Positions 36,989 to 48,444 of a DNA stretch of 64,000 nucleotides are shown one piece after another; position 1 is the first letter of the stretch, and each line of letters begins with the position of its first letter. Under the pieces are notes generated by a model, which was not told where the DNA came from, made no database searches, and saw nothing but the letters and a program-made list of their open reading frames with translations. The stretch spans positions 620,001 through 684,000 of the forward strand of contig JANVFP010000022.1 of the NCBI GenBank assembly GCA_027919835.1, given 5' to 3'. The translations under genes and the position numbers were made by a program. The stretch comes from Lentinula raphanica (taxonomy: Eukaryota > Basidiomycota > Agaricomycetes > Agaricales > Omphalotaceae).

Positions 36989-37885
36989 ATGCGTTTGAAT
37001 AGCTCCATTTTTCATACTGTTCTATGCTTAGCCGCCATCCTCCATGCAGCCTATGGCAGTCCGGTGCCCTCGACTCAGACTGTGCCATCGAGTTTAGATC
37101 GTCGCGATGCTGTGCCTCCCGATCATAGCACGGCGGTCAGTGGACCGACACTTCGCATCACATCTTCAGCCGAACGACCCTCTTCCGACGATGAAGCTTT
37201 TGGCCCCGATGCTTCTCTACAAGTCTGGAAATCAAAGTCATTGGTTAGATCTCCCAAATTCGCCGCTTTGAACGACAATCAGATCGAAGCGGGTTTGAAA
37301 TTCTTTGTACCCAGAGAGCTTGCCTCCTCCATCCCCGAATTCCGTACTATCCATTTCGAATATCCAGGCCAACAACCTCTTCCCGTATATGTTTCAGAAA
37401 TGACACGTACGCTTCAATTTTCGGAGTGTCATTTTGATTTCGAACCTGCTGAAACGTCTGGCACCCATACGTTTCGAGGAGTCGGGGTTCTCAAATTCTT
37501 CGTGATTAATGGAAAGGTGCACTTTGGTGAATCTGTAATGACTCTGAGGCTCAAGCTCGAAGGGAATACTGAAGTCCAGATGTTGAAGATTGGACCGGTG
37601 CGTAAGAGGTTGGATTAGTGATTGAATCCTAATGCTTACCATCTTTTGTTTTTGCTTTCTTTTCCTTCCTTGCTCGTTGCCATGATTCTTTCGAACTAGC
37701 TAGAGAATTTCCACTTTGTCAATCCCAATCCCAATGATCACTCGGGAGCGGGACTTGTGGTTGAGCAGCACACACCCCCTAGGATGAACGATGTTAGATT
37801 TGGGCATTTGGAGTATCATAGACCAGAAAATTTCGAAATGGGTAGTACGAGAGGTAACAGGTGGACCGGGTATGGTCATTGGTAG
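36989..37885 (+). CDS. Array 1 copy E: diverged secreted protein of the same family
   Basis: Exons 36989-37597 and 37700-37885 give 264 residues. Exon 1 is of the copy-A type (MRLNSSIFHTVLCLAAILHA; a WKSKSLVRSPKF stretch corresponds to WKSQPLVRSTEF in A). It has lost the HPDR segment: RTIHFEYPGQ replaces the longer form. The PPxYD motif has decayed to PSSDDEAFG. Exon 2 is of the C/D type (FHFVNPNPNDHSGAGLVVEQ) with a longer tail. The acceptor at 37699 is chosen because it keeps phase 0 as in the other copies; a second AG lies four bases on. Function unknown. Confidence 0.7.
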
Positions 37886-38997
37886 ATACCACTAGCAAAA
37901 CGTCTAAAGAAGGTGAATGTAGAGGGGTCCAGAAATGTTGTTGTTGTCATGGGAGGGACAAGAGAAGCAATCGATTCCCCCCCGTCTTCCACTAGCACTT
38001 GTAGTTGGGACGTCGGACGTCGGATATGCTATTCATCTGTGACAATCTCATCCTTGGGAATTTTCAACGACAAGACTCGAATTGTTTGACAAGCTATGAT
38101 GTATGTACATTGTTTTTTTTTTTCGTTCCCTAGACGCGTGAGTGATTGGAGTGATGATACGAGTACGGTACATCGTTTTTCCTCAATTCTTGATTCCGAT
38201 CGGAGTTCCGAGTTCCAACACGGTCAAGTCCGCTTTGGAGGTGGAAGAGGGAAGAGAGATGAGAGACGAGAGACGAGGGAAGGGATGGGACGGCGGGAGG
38301 GAGGTGCAGTGCGGTGCGGTGCGGTGCAGCGTGGTGGTTCTCGAATATTTGAATATTTGAACAGTGGATAGGAGAGGATAGTGGGGTTGGATCTAGGTGA
38401 TAGCCGTTGAAGAAACGGTTCGAACGAGCGATGAGTGTGTGGGAAACGAACACGAACACAGAGAACGACAATGACTTGGATTTGAAGTTTTTGACAAGCT
38501 AATGCAAGGTGGTACACAGCGTACGCGGTGCGGCGTACAGCGTAAGGTGAGTGAGGTTGATTATTTTGGTGCAGAATCTAGTAGACTCTGAATGGCAGAT
38601 GGGTGAGCTTAGAGCTATTGAATAGTAACTTGTGAGCCAAATGAGCCCAAACGGGGGTGATGGATCGAGAATGAATTATTGTTTTTAGAAAACAGTTGAA
38701 TGCAGATTGTTGATTGCAGATGTGAGCGTTGAGCTATCGAAGTATTGAAGTATTGAAGTATGCGATTATGTATACAGTCTGAGTACGTTATGTCCATCGT
38801 CTCTCGAGTCGTTCCTCCCCCCCCACAGACTCTGAATTCTATTCAAATCCGTCGCGAGTGCCCCCGCGAGAGAAGAGGGTGGACTGGAAAGGACTGGGAA
38901 GGCGAGAGGGAGGGAAGTGCGATGCGGTGAGATGCGGCGTGAACCATGGTGCATGAATATGAATATTTGTCGTGGGTTAGCCGGTACCGGTACGATC
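37886..38997. other. Spacer between array 1 and ETF-QO with a purine-rich duplication
   Basis: The left end repeats the 3' flank of array-1 genes. About 38230-38440 and about 38870-39060 resemble each other (GAGGGAGG-rich stretch, GTGCGGTGCGG repeat, GAATATTTG, and a GTGATAGC..GAAGAAACG block), so the end of the ETF-QO gene was duplicated here. No gene of its own is supported. Confidence 0.55.
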
Positions 38998-41287
38998 TCA
39001 AGTGATAGCTGTGGAAGAAACGATGAGCGAGCGAGCGAGACAACATGATGAGTGAAGGAAAAAGGAGAAAGAGGCGAGGGGGAAATTCAAACCCAACACC
39101 CCAACACCCTCCAACAAACCCCAACTCAAACAAACGCCACCCAAAGAACTCGGAGAAAAGAGAAGAAAGACGCTCACTGTACCCCGGCCCCCCGCCGCCC
39201 TCTGGAACGGTCCAGGTGATGTCCTGCGAGGGGACTTTGATGTCGCAGAGTTTGCAGTGGATGCAGTTCTGGTTGAGAGGAAGAGATGAGTTGGAGTAGA
39301 CGAGGGGGGGGGGGAGACCAGGGAGGCGTACCTGAGCGTTGATGACGAGTTTCTTACCACCCCATCCATCTCCAGACTGGGACGACAGAGGATCATCCAC
39401 ATACTCATACACCCCCGCCGGACACGCGCGTTCGAGGAGCGATGCGTATTCAGACACGTTGAGTTTTGTGTGGGCGCGGCGACGACCAAGTTCTCTCTCA
39501 CCGTCGTTCTTCTCAGCATTCTCCTCAGGCGCCGACACGGCCTCCTCCTCCTCGTCTTCAAACCTCAACCGGCCCAACCCAACACCCAACACGCCTCGCC
39601 CAGAGTCTTCCCTCGTCGCCTCCTCGAGCGTCAACAGCCTCAAATGCTCCGGCTGGTCCTCCTCGTGGAACGTATTCGTCAGCGCGAGGGACGTGAGGAG
39701 GTCTGTGCTCAACGGGGGTTCGTACGCTGGGTAGTCTATCGGTGGGACTGAGTTTGAGTTTGTTGAAGTGGGTTGGGTCCGGACAGAGTCCAGCGAAGGC
39801 GCGCTGTTTCGGCATCTTGCTCGTTCGTCGGGAGAATGGGCATGGGAGAGGGTGAATGGGACGCGGCCTTTGAAGAGGAGAGAGTCGATTCCGCTGTAGA
39901 TGATCCCGCCTAGGACAGGGGCGGTTTGGGAGAGGAGAGAAAACGGGAAGAGGTTGGGCTGGTCGAAGGACGGACGGAGGTTGCGGATGGAGTAGAGTTC
40001 GGAGAAGATGGGAGAGGTGAGGAAGGAGGAGGTGTATGAGCTTAGGGAGGGAGAAGACGACGACGACGATGAGACTTGGGCGATAGCCTCCGCAGCCAAC
40101 ATCCCCGTCCCCATCGCATTATGCACCCCTTTGATCTTGGCCACGTTGACCGTGCCCGCGCTGTCTCCGATCAACGCCCCGCCAGGAAAGTGAAGGAGGG
40201 GGAGCGACTGTAAGCCGCCTTCGGTGAGCACTCGAGCGCCGTACGCGACGCGTGTGGCGTCGGAGAGGAGAGAGCGAAAGTACGGGTGGTGTTTGAGTTT
40301 TTGAAAGTCCCTGTATGGGCTTCGGGTGGGGTTGGCGTAGTCGAGGCCGACGACGAGACCGATGGAGAGGAGGTTTTGCTGGAGGTGGTAGACCCATCCT
40401 CCGCCGTAGGTGTGCAAGTCGAGTGGGAAACCAAGGGTGTGTGTGATAGAGCCTGGGACAGAGGAGGACGTCCTCCAGACTTCTTTTATCCCGATTCCAT
40501 AAGTCTGAGGATCACTTTCGGCTCGGAGGTTGAATTTCTGTATGACGCTTTTGGACAAAGAGCCATGTGCGCCTTCTGCGAATAACGTAAGCTTCGATTG
40601 GAAGAACATCCCAGGCGTAAACAGTCCCTCTCGCTTTTCCCCTTTCTTGCTTATCCCAACATCATTCGTCAGCACCCCAACCACCCTTGGCACCTTTCCC
40701 TTTTCTTCCACTCTATCCTTCACACCCGTCACCTCCTTTCCCCATCTTCCTCCCCACTCCACCCACGGACTCTCCTCCTCCTCTTCCCCATACACCACCC
40801 TCGCCCCTCCAAACCCGGCATACACCTCCACCCCATACACCTCCTCCGCCACTCTCCCCAACCACCTCACCAACCCACTCAACGAATCCAACACCCAGTT
40901 CCCCCTATTCCCCATCTGCGGCGGATGCGGTATCCCCACCGTCCTCCCTCCGTCCGTCAACCACACCATCTCCCCCTGCCCTCTGGCCTGTACGCCCAAC
41001 GGCGGCTTCCCACACCCATACTTGTCCTCGTACGTAGACACATCGTGCCCGAGTAGACGGTAGAACGAGGAAGGGTCGAGGACACAGCCAGAGAGGATGT
41101 GTGAGCCGAGTTCGGAGCCTTTTTCGAGCACGACGACGCGCAGGGTGGGTGTGAGTTGTTTGAGTCGGATCGCTGCGCATAATCCTGCAGGGCCTCCCCC
41201 GATGATCAGCACGTCCGTTGAGTCTCGCGCCCGAGGCGTATGTAGCGTATGTACCGTCCGTCGACAGCGCATATGTCGCCTGATCAT
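38998..41287 (-). CDS. Electron-transfer-flavoprotein:ubiquinone oxidoreductase, mitochondrial
   Basis: Exons 41287-39332, 39268-39178 and 39008-38998 give 685 residues. The first about 22 residues are Arg/His-rich, as for mitochondrial import. The FAD dinucleotide fold starts with DVLIIGGGPAG (GGGPAG at 30-35) and LRVVVLEKG. Later blocks are GSHILSGCVLDP, LFAEGAHGSLSK, GGALIGDSAGTVNVAKIKG and MLAAEAIA. The C-terminal [4Fe-4S] cluster ligands are all present: Cys622 in CPAGVYEY and Cys654, 657 and 660 in CIHCKLCDIK, followed by VPEGGGGPGYTIT. The enzyme passes electrons from ETF, reduced during fatty-acid and amino-acid oxidation, to ubiquinone at the inner mitochondrial membrane. The last exon is only 11 nt and follows a 169-nt intron; splicing it restores the conserved YTIT end. 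Confidence 0.94.
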
Positions 41288-42587
41288 CGTCGTCAATGGG
41301 AAAGAGAGGGTTGATGACGTAATGGCCAATAGGGTTTCGATTATTTGTTCACTTACCAGAATTTATTCTTGACAACAACCATTAATGCAGTCAACCTATC
41401 TCAACGTTCAACGACGTTCAACGTTCAACGTTCAACACTCGACACTCACTCATGCTCACGCTCACGCTCTCGGTCAACTTTTCACAAACACTATTACAAC
41501 CAACACAGGCTGCAGCAGACACAATATAGTAAGTACTACTACTTACACATTCCAACCGCGCAACACTTGCTTCGTTTCTTCTCTTACTTATAATCATCCT
41601 GGATCCTGATTCCTGATTCCTGATTCCTCCGAGTCCAAATCGAATTTCAACGATGAACGATGGAGGAAGGAACGAAGGAAAGAAGGATAGAGGGAAGAAG
41701 GACGGAGGAAGGAAGGCCACAAAGTGTAAGTGCTATTCCAACGCGAGCTTACTGGTACGGTATCAGTATACTTAGTATGTTGACTTTATCATCAGCGAAT
41801 CAAGGAGAATCATCGACTCATAGCCGGTTCGAACTGTCAACAAGCACCATCTGCCCTACAGTTCTACCGCCCTCTTCAAATCGCGGGCGAGAAGAGAAGG
41901 AGACGGTTGTTGAAGATACATCAGGATACAGCAATACATACATGACACATGTAACATATTACATAGTCACTACCTGGACAGTGGACAGCGAAAATGCATA
42001 TGTATCAGTTGCCCTCGGACGGAGGTTCACAAGGGTCCACAAGGATCCACATGTCAGTGGTTGGCCACGATCTCAGTCTTCTTCAAGGTCGTTCCCAACT
42101 CGCGACCTCTCGTGATTTATCACTGATCAGCCCCCCTCCCCCCTCGCCCGAGTTCCACTCCTTCCGCTCCCAAGATCATATTTACACTCCGGAGTCACGG
42201 TGATGCGCGGCCTTTTCTGGTTGATCTTGGAGGCTTAGCTTGGACTTTAAAGGTGCACTGAGTCAATGATGGATAGAGTTGAACTTGAGCTTGAACGATC
42301 ATGATCTCCCCCATCCTCGTACCCACCCGTTGTTGAAGCTAAGTGTTATTGACACCCAGCTACTCAGCTACTCGCCTACTTTGAACCTCGCTCGTGCTCA
42401 CAGGCACGTTCTGTGAGGAAAGCCGCTCCGAGTCCTTGATCCATAGTATTGGAATACTCGACTCTCGACTCACAACCATCGATGGATCTCTTGGTGCAAT
42501 AAGTAAAAATCTTTATGGTACAACTTGTTACATATACAAAAGCCAACAAGTTTACTACTACTACTCTTACTATACTACAGGCCAGTA
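41288..42587. other. Intergenic region between ETF-QO and array 2
   Basis: It contains a short tandem repeat of AACGTTC type (about 41401-41435), purine-rich GGAAGGAAG-like DNA (41660-41720), and a plus-strand frame at 41660-42115 that looks like a chance reading of low-complexity sequence. No gene is supported. Confidence 0.45.
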
Positions 42588-44236
42588 CTAGTACCTAGCC
42601 TTACCCTTACCCTTTAGATCCTCACCCCGTGTCGCTAGATAGTCATGATACGTCAATGACCCAGGAACCTGATGATCATGATAACCAATGCTTTCCAACC
42701 CTGTTCAGAGGGACCGAGGGGAGATGAAGCAGGGGATGGGGAAGGGGGTAAAACACAAGTTGTTAGTGATCAGTACAAAACAAGAGAAAAGAAACGAAAC
42801 GAAAGAAAACACATACATTTACTCCCATGATTCATAACATCATCCCACCATATAATTCTCTCCCTGTCCTGAACATCATCCGGAGCCCTCTCCCATTCTC
42901 GACACCTCTGTAGCGCCTTTTGTTCTGCCACTGCATTGTGTACCGTCCCTGCCTTTTCCCGGATTTCCCGGATCATTCTTTCGAATTCTGCTCTCGGCGT
43001 GTTTTTCACCTTGACGTCCATGGGTATGGGTTCCTCATTCACATCGTTGCCGGTTCTGGTGCTGTCCAAGTGGCCGCTGTTGCTGCCGACAGTGGTGGAC
43101 TGAAGCCTATGAGGGTCGGTGTGAGTGTTGGAGTGAGTAGTGGGGTGAGTGTTCTGGAGGCCTGTTGTTGAAAGAGCACTCATTGATTCAACCTTGAACG
43201 TGAGGGGCTGAAGGTTTAATCAGACTCACCCTGTACCACGAGGTAATCTTCATGCAACGATCCATCAGGTGCATATTTTGTGACAAGGACATTTTCTGAC
43301 CCTTGTGAGCCTAAACAGAGAACAAACAAAAACCAAAAATCAATCTATCCATCAGCATCCACCAAGCACAAAACACAAAATGAAACGAAGGGTTGAAACG
43401 GAACACATACACCGTGAATGGAACACCAGCTGATCCCACCACCAACACACTCTCAATCTCGGTATATCGTCCATCTCGTCTTTTTCTTCAAAAGCAAATT
43501 CATCATCATCATCCTCACACTTTGGTTGCAATCTCCATTCCTCAATCCGCTCGAGAGCTTTATCGTGCATAGCTTTGACTCTGTCGGACATTCCTCCAGT
43601 CTTGACTTGTTCGAAGACCGCTGAGTTCTGGATTCCTGCGATCATTACCTCGATGAAGTGTTCTGACGCATCTACTAGGAATGGCATTTTGTAGATACCG
43701 TGGTCTAGGAGAAAAAAAGGAGTGGAAGTCCGAAGAAGAAGGAGGGTTGAGGAGGAGTGAAAAGTGAAGAGGAAAATCAGTGCTGTCGATCTCAACTCTC
43801 AAGAGATAATAAGGCGGCACACTTACATTGCAGGTAGTTTTTGACAGAATCAGGCTTGTGCCTTTTGACTGCCAAGGGATCAATCGATCATCATCAGCCT
43901 CAAGATGACGGTATGGAAGTTTTTCCTCTTCATACCTTTCGTTTGCGGTTTCAGCGCGTTCGAACGTGAACAACGTCGAGACAATCCAGGATGGGAGCTA
44001 CCAGTGCTGGTCTCGGACGAAGCAGCAGCCGCAGTAGTCTGAGTACTCTGAGCGCTCTGAGCACTCCGAGTCACTACCGCGGCCAGCTTTTCATCACCGG
44101 CCACCTTTTCCAGCTGCCCATGATCAGACTGAACAGGCAAAGCGAGCACAGATGTGACGAGACTCGTTTGGAGCAAGCTGCTGGCGAGGACGAGGACAAC
44201 AAGTACCCCGGGAGCGAGCGTTTTGATTTTGACCAT
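42588..44236 (-). CDS. Array 2 copy W1: secreted two-module WWxD protein, unrecognised family
   Basis: Six exons (44236-43936, 43868-43827, 43704-43411, 43310-43230, 43161-42817, 42700-42588) give 391 residues; every intron is phase 1. A signal peptide (residues about 1-33, ending LALP) precedes a Thr/Ser/Ala-rich stretch and GLSRRC, a possible Kex2-type site at Arg87-Arg88. Module 1 has HDKALERIEEW and VCWWWDQLVF and continues in the next exon with YAPDGSLHEDYLVV. Module 2 has EQKALQRCREWE and IIWWDDVM and continues with VPGSLTYHDYLA. The two halves are the same exon pair, duplicated. No known domain was recognised. Exon phases and paralogue alignment with W2 fix the splice sites. Confidence 0.75.
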
Positions 44237-45115
44237 GATGGTTGAGTTTGAGTGTAATAAAACAAGACGAGACGAGACGAGATAGAGAGATGTGTCGATA
44301 GAAGATGTCGAGGCAAAGAGACCAGCTCTTGAGCTTGAGACTTGAGTGAAGGGGAGAAAACAACAAAAAAAGCTCGATACGCAACGGTGAATACATATAG
44401 CCCATGCGTTCTGATTCTCGTTCCGTTGGGGTATGCATTGATGCCTAGTGATGCGCGTACTGATAAGAACTGGTGTGGCAACAAGCGGGAATGGCCACGA
44501 ACAGCCATGAGCAGTGATATTGATCGTTTGAGCATCCCTGGAAGTCCTAAAAAGTCCTGAACAGCCTCAGAGTAGATGGATCGTGATTGATTGAGGGATT
44601 TTAGATGGTGGAGATGAGGTGTTCCTCCATACGCGTTCAGCCCTGTTCAGCCACCACCATGTCCGACCAGAAGCCCGTGGTTATACTCTTTGATGAGTAG
44701 CAGATACCATTGAGAAGAGGTTAGGTAGCCAACCGCGAGTCCGAGTAATGTCGAGGAAAGATCATGGTGGAAAAGAAAGAGAGTGGATACATGACGTAAT
44801 GCAAATTGATCATGACCGGTTCAGAATCATACCGGTTTCCTTGACCTTGACTCAGGCAGCACGCTAAAACTCGACTCAGTTACCAGTAATGAGACCTTCA
44901 GGTTTGAGGATGGGGAGAACGCGTCCAGACTCTAAAACCCGAGGAGAGACGTTGAACAAGAGAACACTGGTGAGATTCAAGAACCTGCCCTCCACACAAA
45001 AATCAACGCGTCCCGGATATGCCTTGCATCCGCTTTTCGATTGTGGAATATGTTCATTTGGTACGTGTTATAGAATAGCCAAGTTTGAACTAACTACTAC
45101 ATACCTACATAGTTA
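44237..45115. repeat. Array 2 spacer W1-W2 (W1 upstream unit)
   Basis: DNA upstream of W1. The AACAGCCTCAGAGTA block at about 44561 is shared with the region upstream of W2. The stretch from about 44578 to 44740 (a GATGGTGGAGATGAG block, a CACCACCATGTCCGA block and GAGGTTAGGTAGCC) recurs at 48450-48640 and about 50390-50540, so promoters were duplicated with the genes. No gene here. Confidence 0.65.
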
Positions 45116-46746
45116 TTAGTGCTGGTACGCAGCCTTACGCTTACGCGTCAGATCCACACCCTTCATCGCTAGACTATCATAATACAACAATGTTCCAGGA
45201 AGCTCGCGTACTATGCTGTTCGGATCTGTTTGGAGGGTCGGCGGGGAAGAGGAACAGAATAGGAATGAGGGAGTGTGGGTAGAGAAGGAAGAGGAAAGGG
45301 GGATGGGTAGAATACAAGTCCAACCATCAGTAAAACGCAGAAAGCACAATGGCTCGAAACGACGTACCTCTTCTTTCAGTACACAAAACACCATGCCACC
45401 ATATGATCCTCTCCTTCGCTTGAACATTATCGGGTTGGCCCTCCCATTCTTGACACCTCTGTAACGCCTTTTCTCTCGCAGCCGTATGGATTGTCCTCGC
45501 TGCTTGTCGGATCTCCTGCATCATTTGTTCATACACAGCTTTCGATGTGGTTTTCACCTTGTCGCTCATAGGATCCACGTCTTCCATTTCGACATCACTT
45601 CCAACCTCCTCCTTCCTGTCATCCTTGCCATGTTCAGCTTTATCCCTCATGCCGTCCCCAGTGCGAGTCTCAGCGTGAGTCTTGGTGTGGGAATCGGGAT
45701 GGTTGTTCTTGAGGCCTTTGTTTTGAAAGAGCTCAGTAAGTAAGGACTTGAGTCAACTTCGTAGTGGTAATAGTCAGACTTGCCCTGCACCACAATGTGA
45801 TCTTCGGACAACAATCCACCAGGTTTATAGTCATCGACGATGTATTCTTTCGAACCTTGTGAGCCTAAATAGATGACAAGAAACAAAGATCGCTCTAGCA
45901 TCAGTATCCACCGAGCATGAAATGCAAAAATTCAAAACAGACACATACACTTTCCATCGAACACCAGCTGATCCCACCACCAACACACTCTATATCTCGC
46001 TTCGGGACACGGATCCTCTCTCCATTCCTTAATCCGCTCGAGTGCTTTGTCGTGTGCCGCTTCGACTTCGACAGTCCTTTTTCCAGTTTTCAATTGTTGA
46101 AACACCGCCGAGTCCTCGATTTCTCCTATCATCTGTCCAACTTCCCAGGCGTCATCGTGCATCAGCAGGTATTCTAACGTGTATTGGCCATCCCCTAGGA
46201 GAAAATGGAAGGAAGAAGGAGGAGGAGAAGAGAGAGAGATCAGGATCTGATTCCAAGAAATGCAACCTAGAGAAAAAGAAGACAACACGTACATTCTATG
46301 AGCTCTCGAAAGTTCTCATCATCGAACTCATCTGGGGTTTGCCTTTTGAATACTGTAGAAAACCAACGATCATCGATGATCATCAGTCTCGAGACAACCA
46401 GATAAAAGTTCTTCTTCATACCTTTTTCTCTTGGTTTCGCCGGTGTCAACTTTTTCAGCGCATTCGAAATCTGTGCACCTTCTGCGACTGAACAACGTCG
46501 AGACAATCTTGGACGGGAGCTACTAGTGCCAGCCACCGACGAAGCGGTTGCAGTGCTCTGAGCAATCTGAACACTCTGAGTCACTGCCGTGGCCAACGTC
46601 CCATCACCAATGACCATCTCTGGCTGCCCATGACTCCGATCAGATTGAACAGGCAACGCGAGCACAGATGGGACGAGACTGGCTTGGAGTAAGCTGCTAG
46701 TGAGGACAATAAGGATCCCCGGTGCGAGCATGTTGAATTTGACCAT
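45116..46746 (-). CDS. Array 2 copy W2: secreted two-module WWxD protein, unrecognised family
   Basis: Six exons (46746-46422, 46352-46293, 46194-45949, 45864-45784, 45715-45368, 45225-45116) give 389 residues; all introns are phase 1. Signal peptide at the N-terminus, then a Ser/Thr/Ala-rich stretch and RLSRRC as in W1. Module 1 carries HDKALERIKEW, VCWWWDQLVF and YKPGGLLSEDHIVV. Module 2 carries REKALQRCQEWE and IIWWHGVL, then LPGTLLYYDSLAMKG. The aspartate of the WWxD motif is lost in module 2 (WWHGVL). The fourth intron (45716-45783) starts with GC rather than GT, but position, phase and length (68 nt) equal those of the matching W1 intron. Function unknown. Confidence 0.74.
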
Positions 46747-47078
46747 GACGCTTGAGTGTTGAGTTTGAGCGTAACAAGACGAGATGAGAGGGGGCGAGAT
46801 AGACGGATGTTGTAAAGCGTCAAACATGAAGAGACCAGCTCTTGAAATCTTGAGACTTGGGTGAGGGGGAGAAAACAATGAAAAAGACTCGATACGCAAC
46901 GGGGAGTATAGCCTATGCGTTCTTAATCTGAGTCTCGTTGTAATCTCGTTCCGTTGGGGTATGCAGTGATGCGCCACGTACTATAAGAATTGGTGTGACA
47001 ACAAGCGGGAATGACCGCGAACAGCCATGAGCAGTGTCATTTGGACAGTCCTGGAAAGTCCTGAACAGCCTCAGAGTA
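46747..47078. promoter_or_regulatory. W2 upstream region, proximal part
   Basis: It aligns with the W1 upstream region (44237-44573), including TTCCGTTGGGGTATGCA and AACAGCCTCAGAGTA. Conservation between paralogues spans about 330 bases above the start, so this may hold the shared promoter. Confidence 0.45.
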
Positions 47079-48444
47079 CACACCCAGACCTTCAGATGTG
47101 CGGTGTTTGAGGCGGCAAAATGAAGCGCTGGACGGACTTAAAATTTATCCTGAGGTTCAATAATTTCAAACGTTGTTTCAAATGTCGTAGATAAGCTCAG
47201 CTTAATTTCCTTTTGCACCTTCGCTCATCGTCCGCCTGTTTGAAGCCTTGCACATAATTTTTTAAGCTCAAAAGCCTCAAATCGTTTCAAATTGTTCAAA
47301 ATTCGGCGCCCTACGGTTGAACTTGGACCGGGAGTCGCGTTTGCTGACTGGTCAAGTCACATGCAAAGGACGTGTCGTGTTTGTTGATTGCTATTTGGAC
47401 AACTTCAACTTTCTTTTACTCCATCAAATTGGACCCCACGACGAAGTTTACACTGAGCTCGACTTCTTCAGATCAGAACCTTGCACACTCTGGTTCCAAT
47501 CGCTCACATCCTCAAACCGTATCCCTTACTAGTGGTTGATACCAGCACCTGCCACTCTCAAGTTTATCTGCAACTCGGATATCTCCAAAGAACCAACCAA
47601 GACGAAGGGATCCAACATCTCTGTTTGCGTCGCGGTGCTTTATCATTAAGGCCTTTCGCTCTCGATCAATACTCAATCAAGGCTGCTTCAAACTGTCTCT
47701 GAAAAAGACACCTCGACATTACTCATTTGCTTGCGTCGCTCTTCAATCGCCACTTGTGGTTAAGGTTCTCCAACGTCGTCGAGGTTCTGCACCATCGTCA
47801 AGATTCTGCACCGTTGTCAAGGCTCTGCAACGTCGTCAAAATTCTGCATCATCGTCGATGTTATCAACGCTCATCTATCCAGTGATCAACTCACTTGCTC
47901 AAGAGGTTCAATACCATTGTCAATGCTCTCTCCTCAAGACTAACTCACTTGCACAAGAACTTCAATACCCTCATCGGTACCCTTGTCAATGCTCTTGTCA
48001 ATGCTCTTGTCACCGCGACTCTGCCCTTCGACGGCTCAAATTTCTTCAACTTTGTATGCATCAAGGTTTTTGTTAGGACTCTTCAAAGAGTCTGTGAAGA
48101 CTGAAGGATCAATGGTGTTTGTGTACAGTTCAGTCATGGTTCTGGTATCTTATTCATCATTTGTACACATCTTTGTTGTAATATTCATTCGGTTTATCGC
48201 TCGAAAAATGATGGTCTACTGAGGATTGGGAAAACTGGGTCACAGTCGGGATCCACCGGAAAAATCAGGCCGATGAGGCTATACTCACTTCATCCACCGG
48301 TTCAAGTTTGATTGGACCTCAGGACAACCTCAGCTTCAAATATCCAGTGGATTAAATTACCACTTTTGTGCATAGGTTCAAATTATTCAAGCGGGTTTCA
48401 AACTCATGTGGTTATCCATTGGTTAATAGATTTGCTTGCCTGTG
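47079..48444. mobile_element. Putative non-autonomous DNA transposon insertion, TA-flanked, 1.37 kb
   Basis: Upstream of W1 the sequence runs CAGAGTAGATGGA without a break. Upstream of W2 the same sequence is split: CAGAGTA ends at 47078 and TAGATGAACC resumes at 48445. The 1,366 bases between are absent from W1 and are flanked by TA on both sides, as after insertion at a TA target. The ends begin CACACCC and, inverted, CACAGGC, so terminal inverted repeats are at most very short. No transposase frame is visible. Inside are AT-rich DNA, several CTCAAA-type motifs and a degenerate repeat of about 19 nt (47763-47860). The limits come from paralogue comparison; the transposon class is a guess. 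Confidence 0.5.
47763..47860. repeat. Degenerate tandem repeat of about 19 nt
   Basis: About five copies of a unit like GTTCTGCACCATCGTCAAG inside the putative insertion. It keeps a chance open frame (47756-48076) that I do not count as a gene. Confidence 0.75.

Noticed and set aside
39470..41063. Long plus-strand frames opposite ETF-QO (Pro/Ser/His-rich)
   Set aside because: They are reverse-strand shadows of a GC-rich real gene, with low-complexity composition and no motif.
41660..42115. 151-codon plus-strand frame between ETF-QO and W1
   Set aside because: It starts in purine-rich repeat DNA and shows no domain, signal peptide or paralogue.
47317..48222. Several 60-106-codon frames between W2 and W3
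   Set aside because: They lie inside the inferred insertion, partly in a 19-nt repeat, and resemble no transposase or other protein I know.
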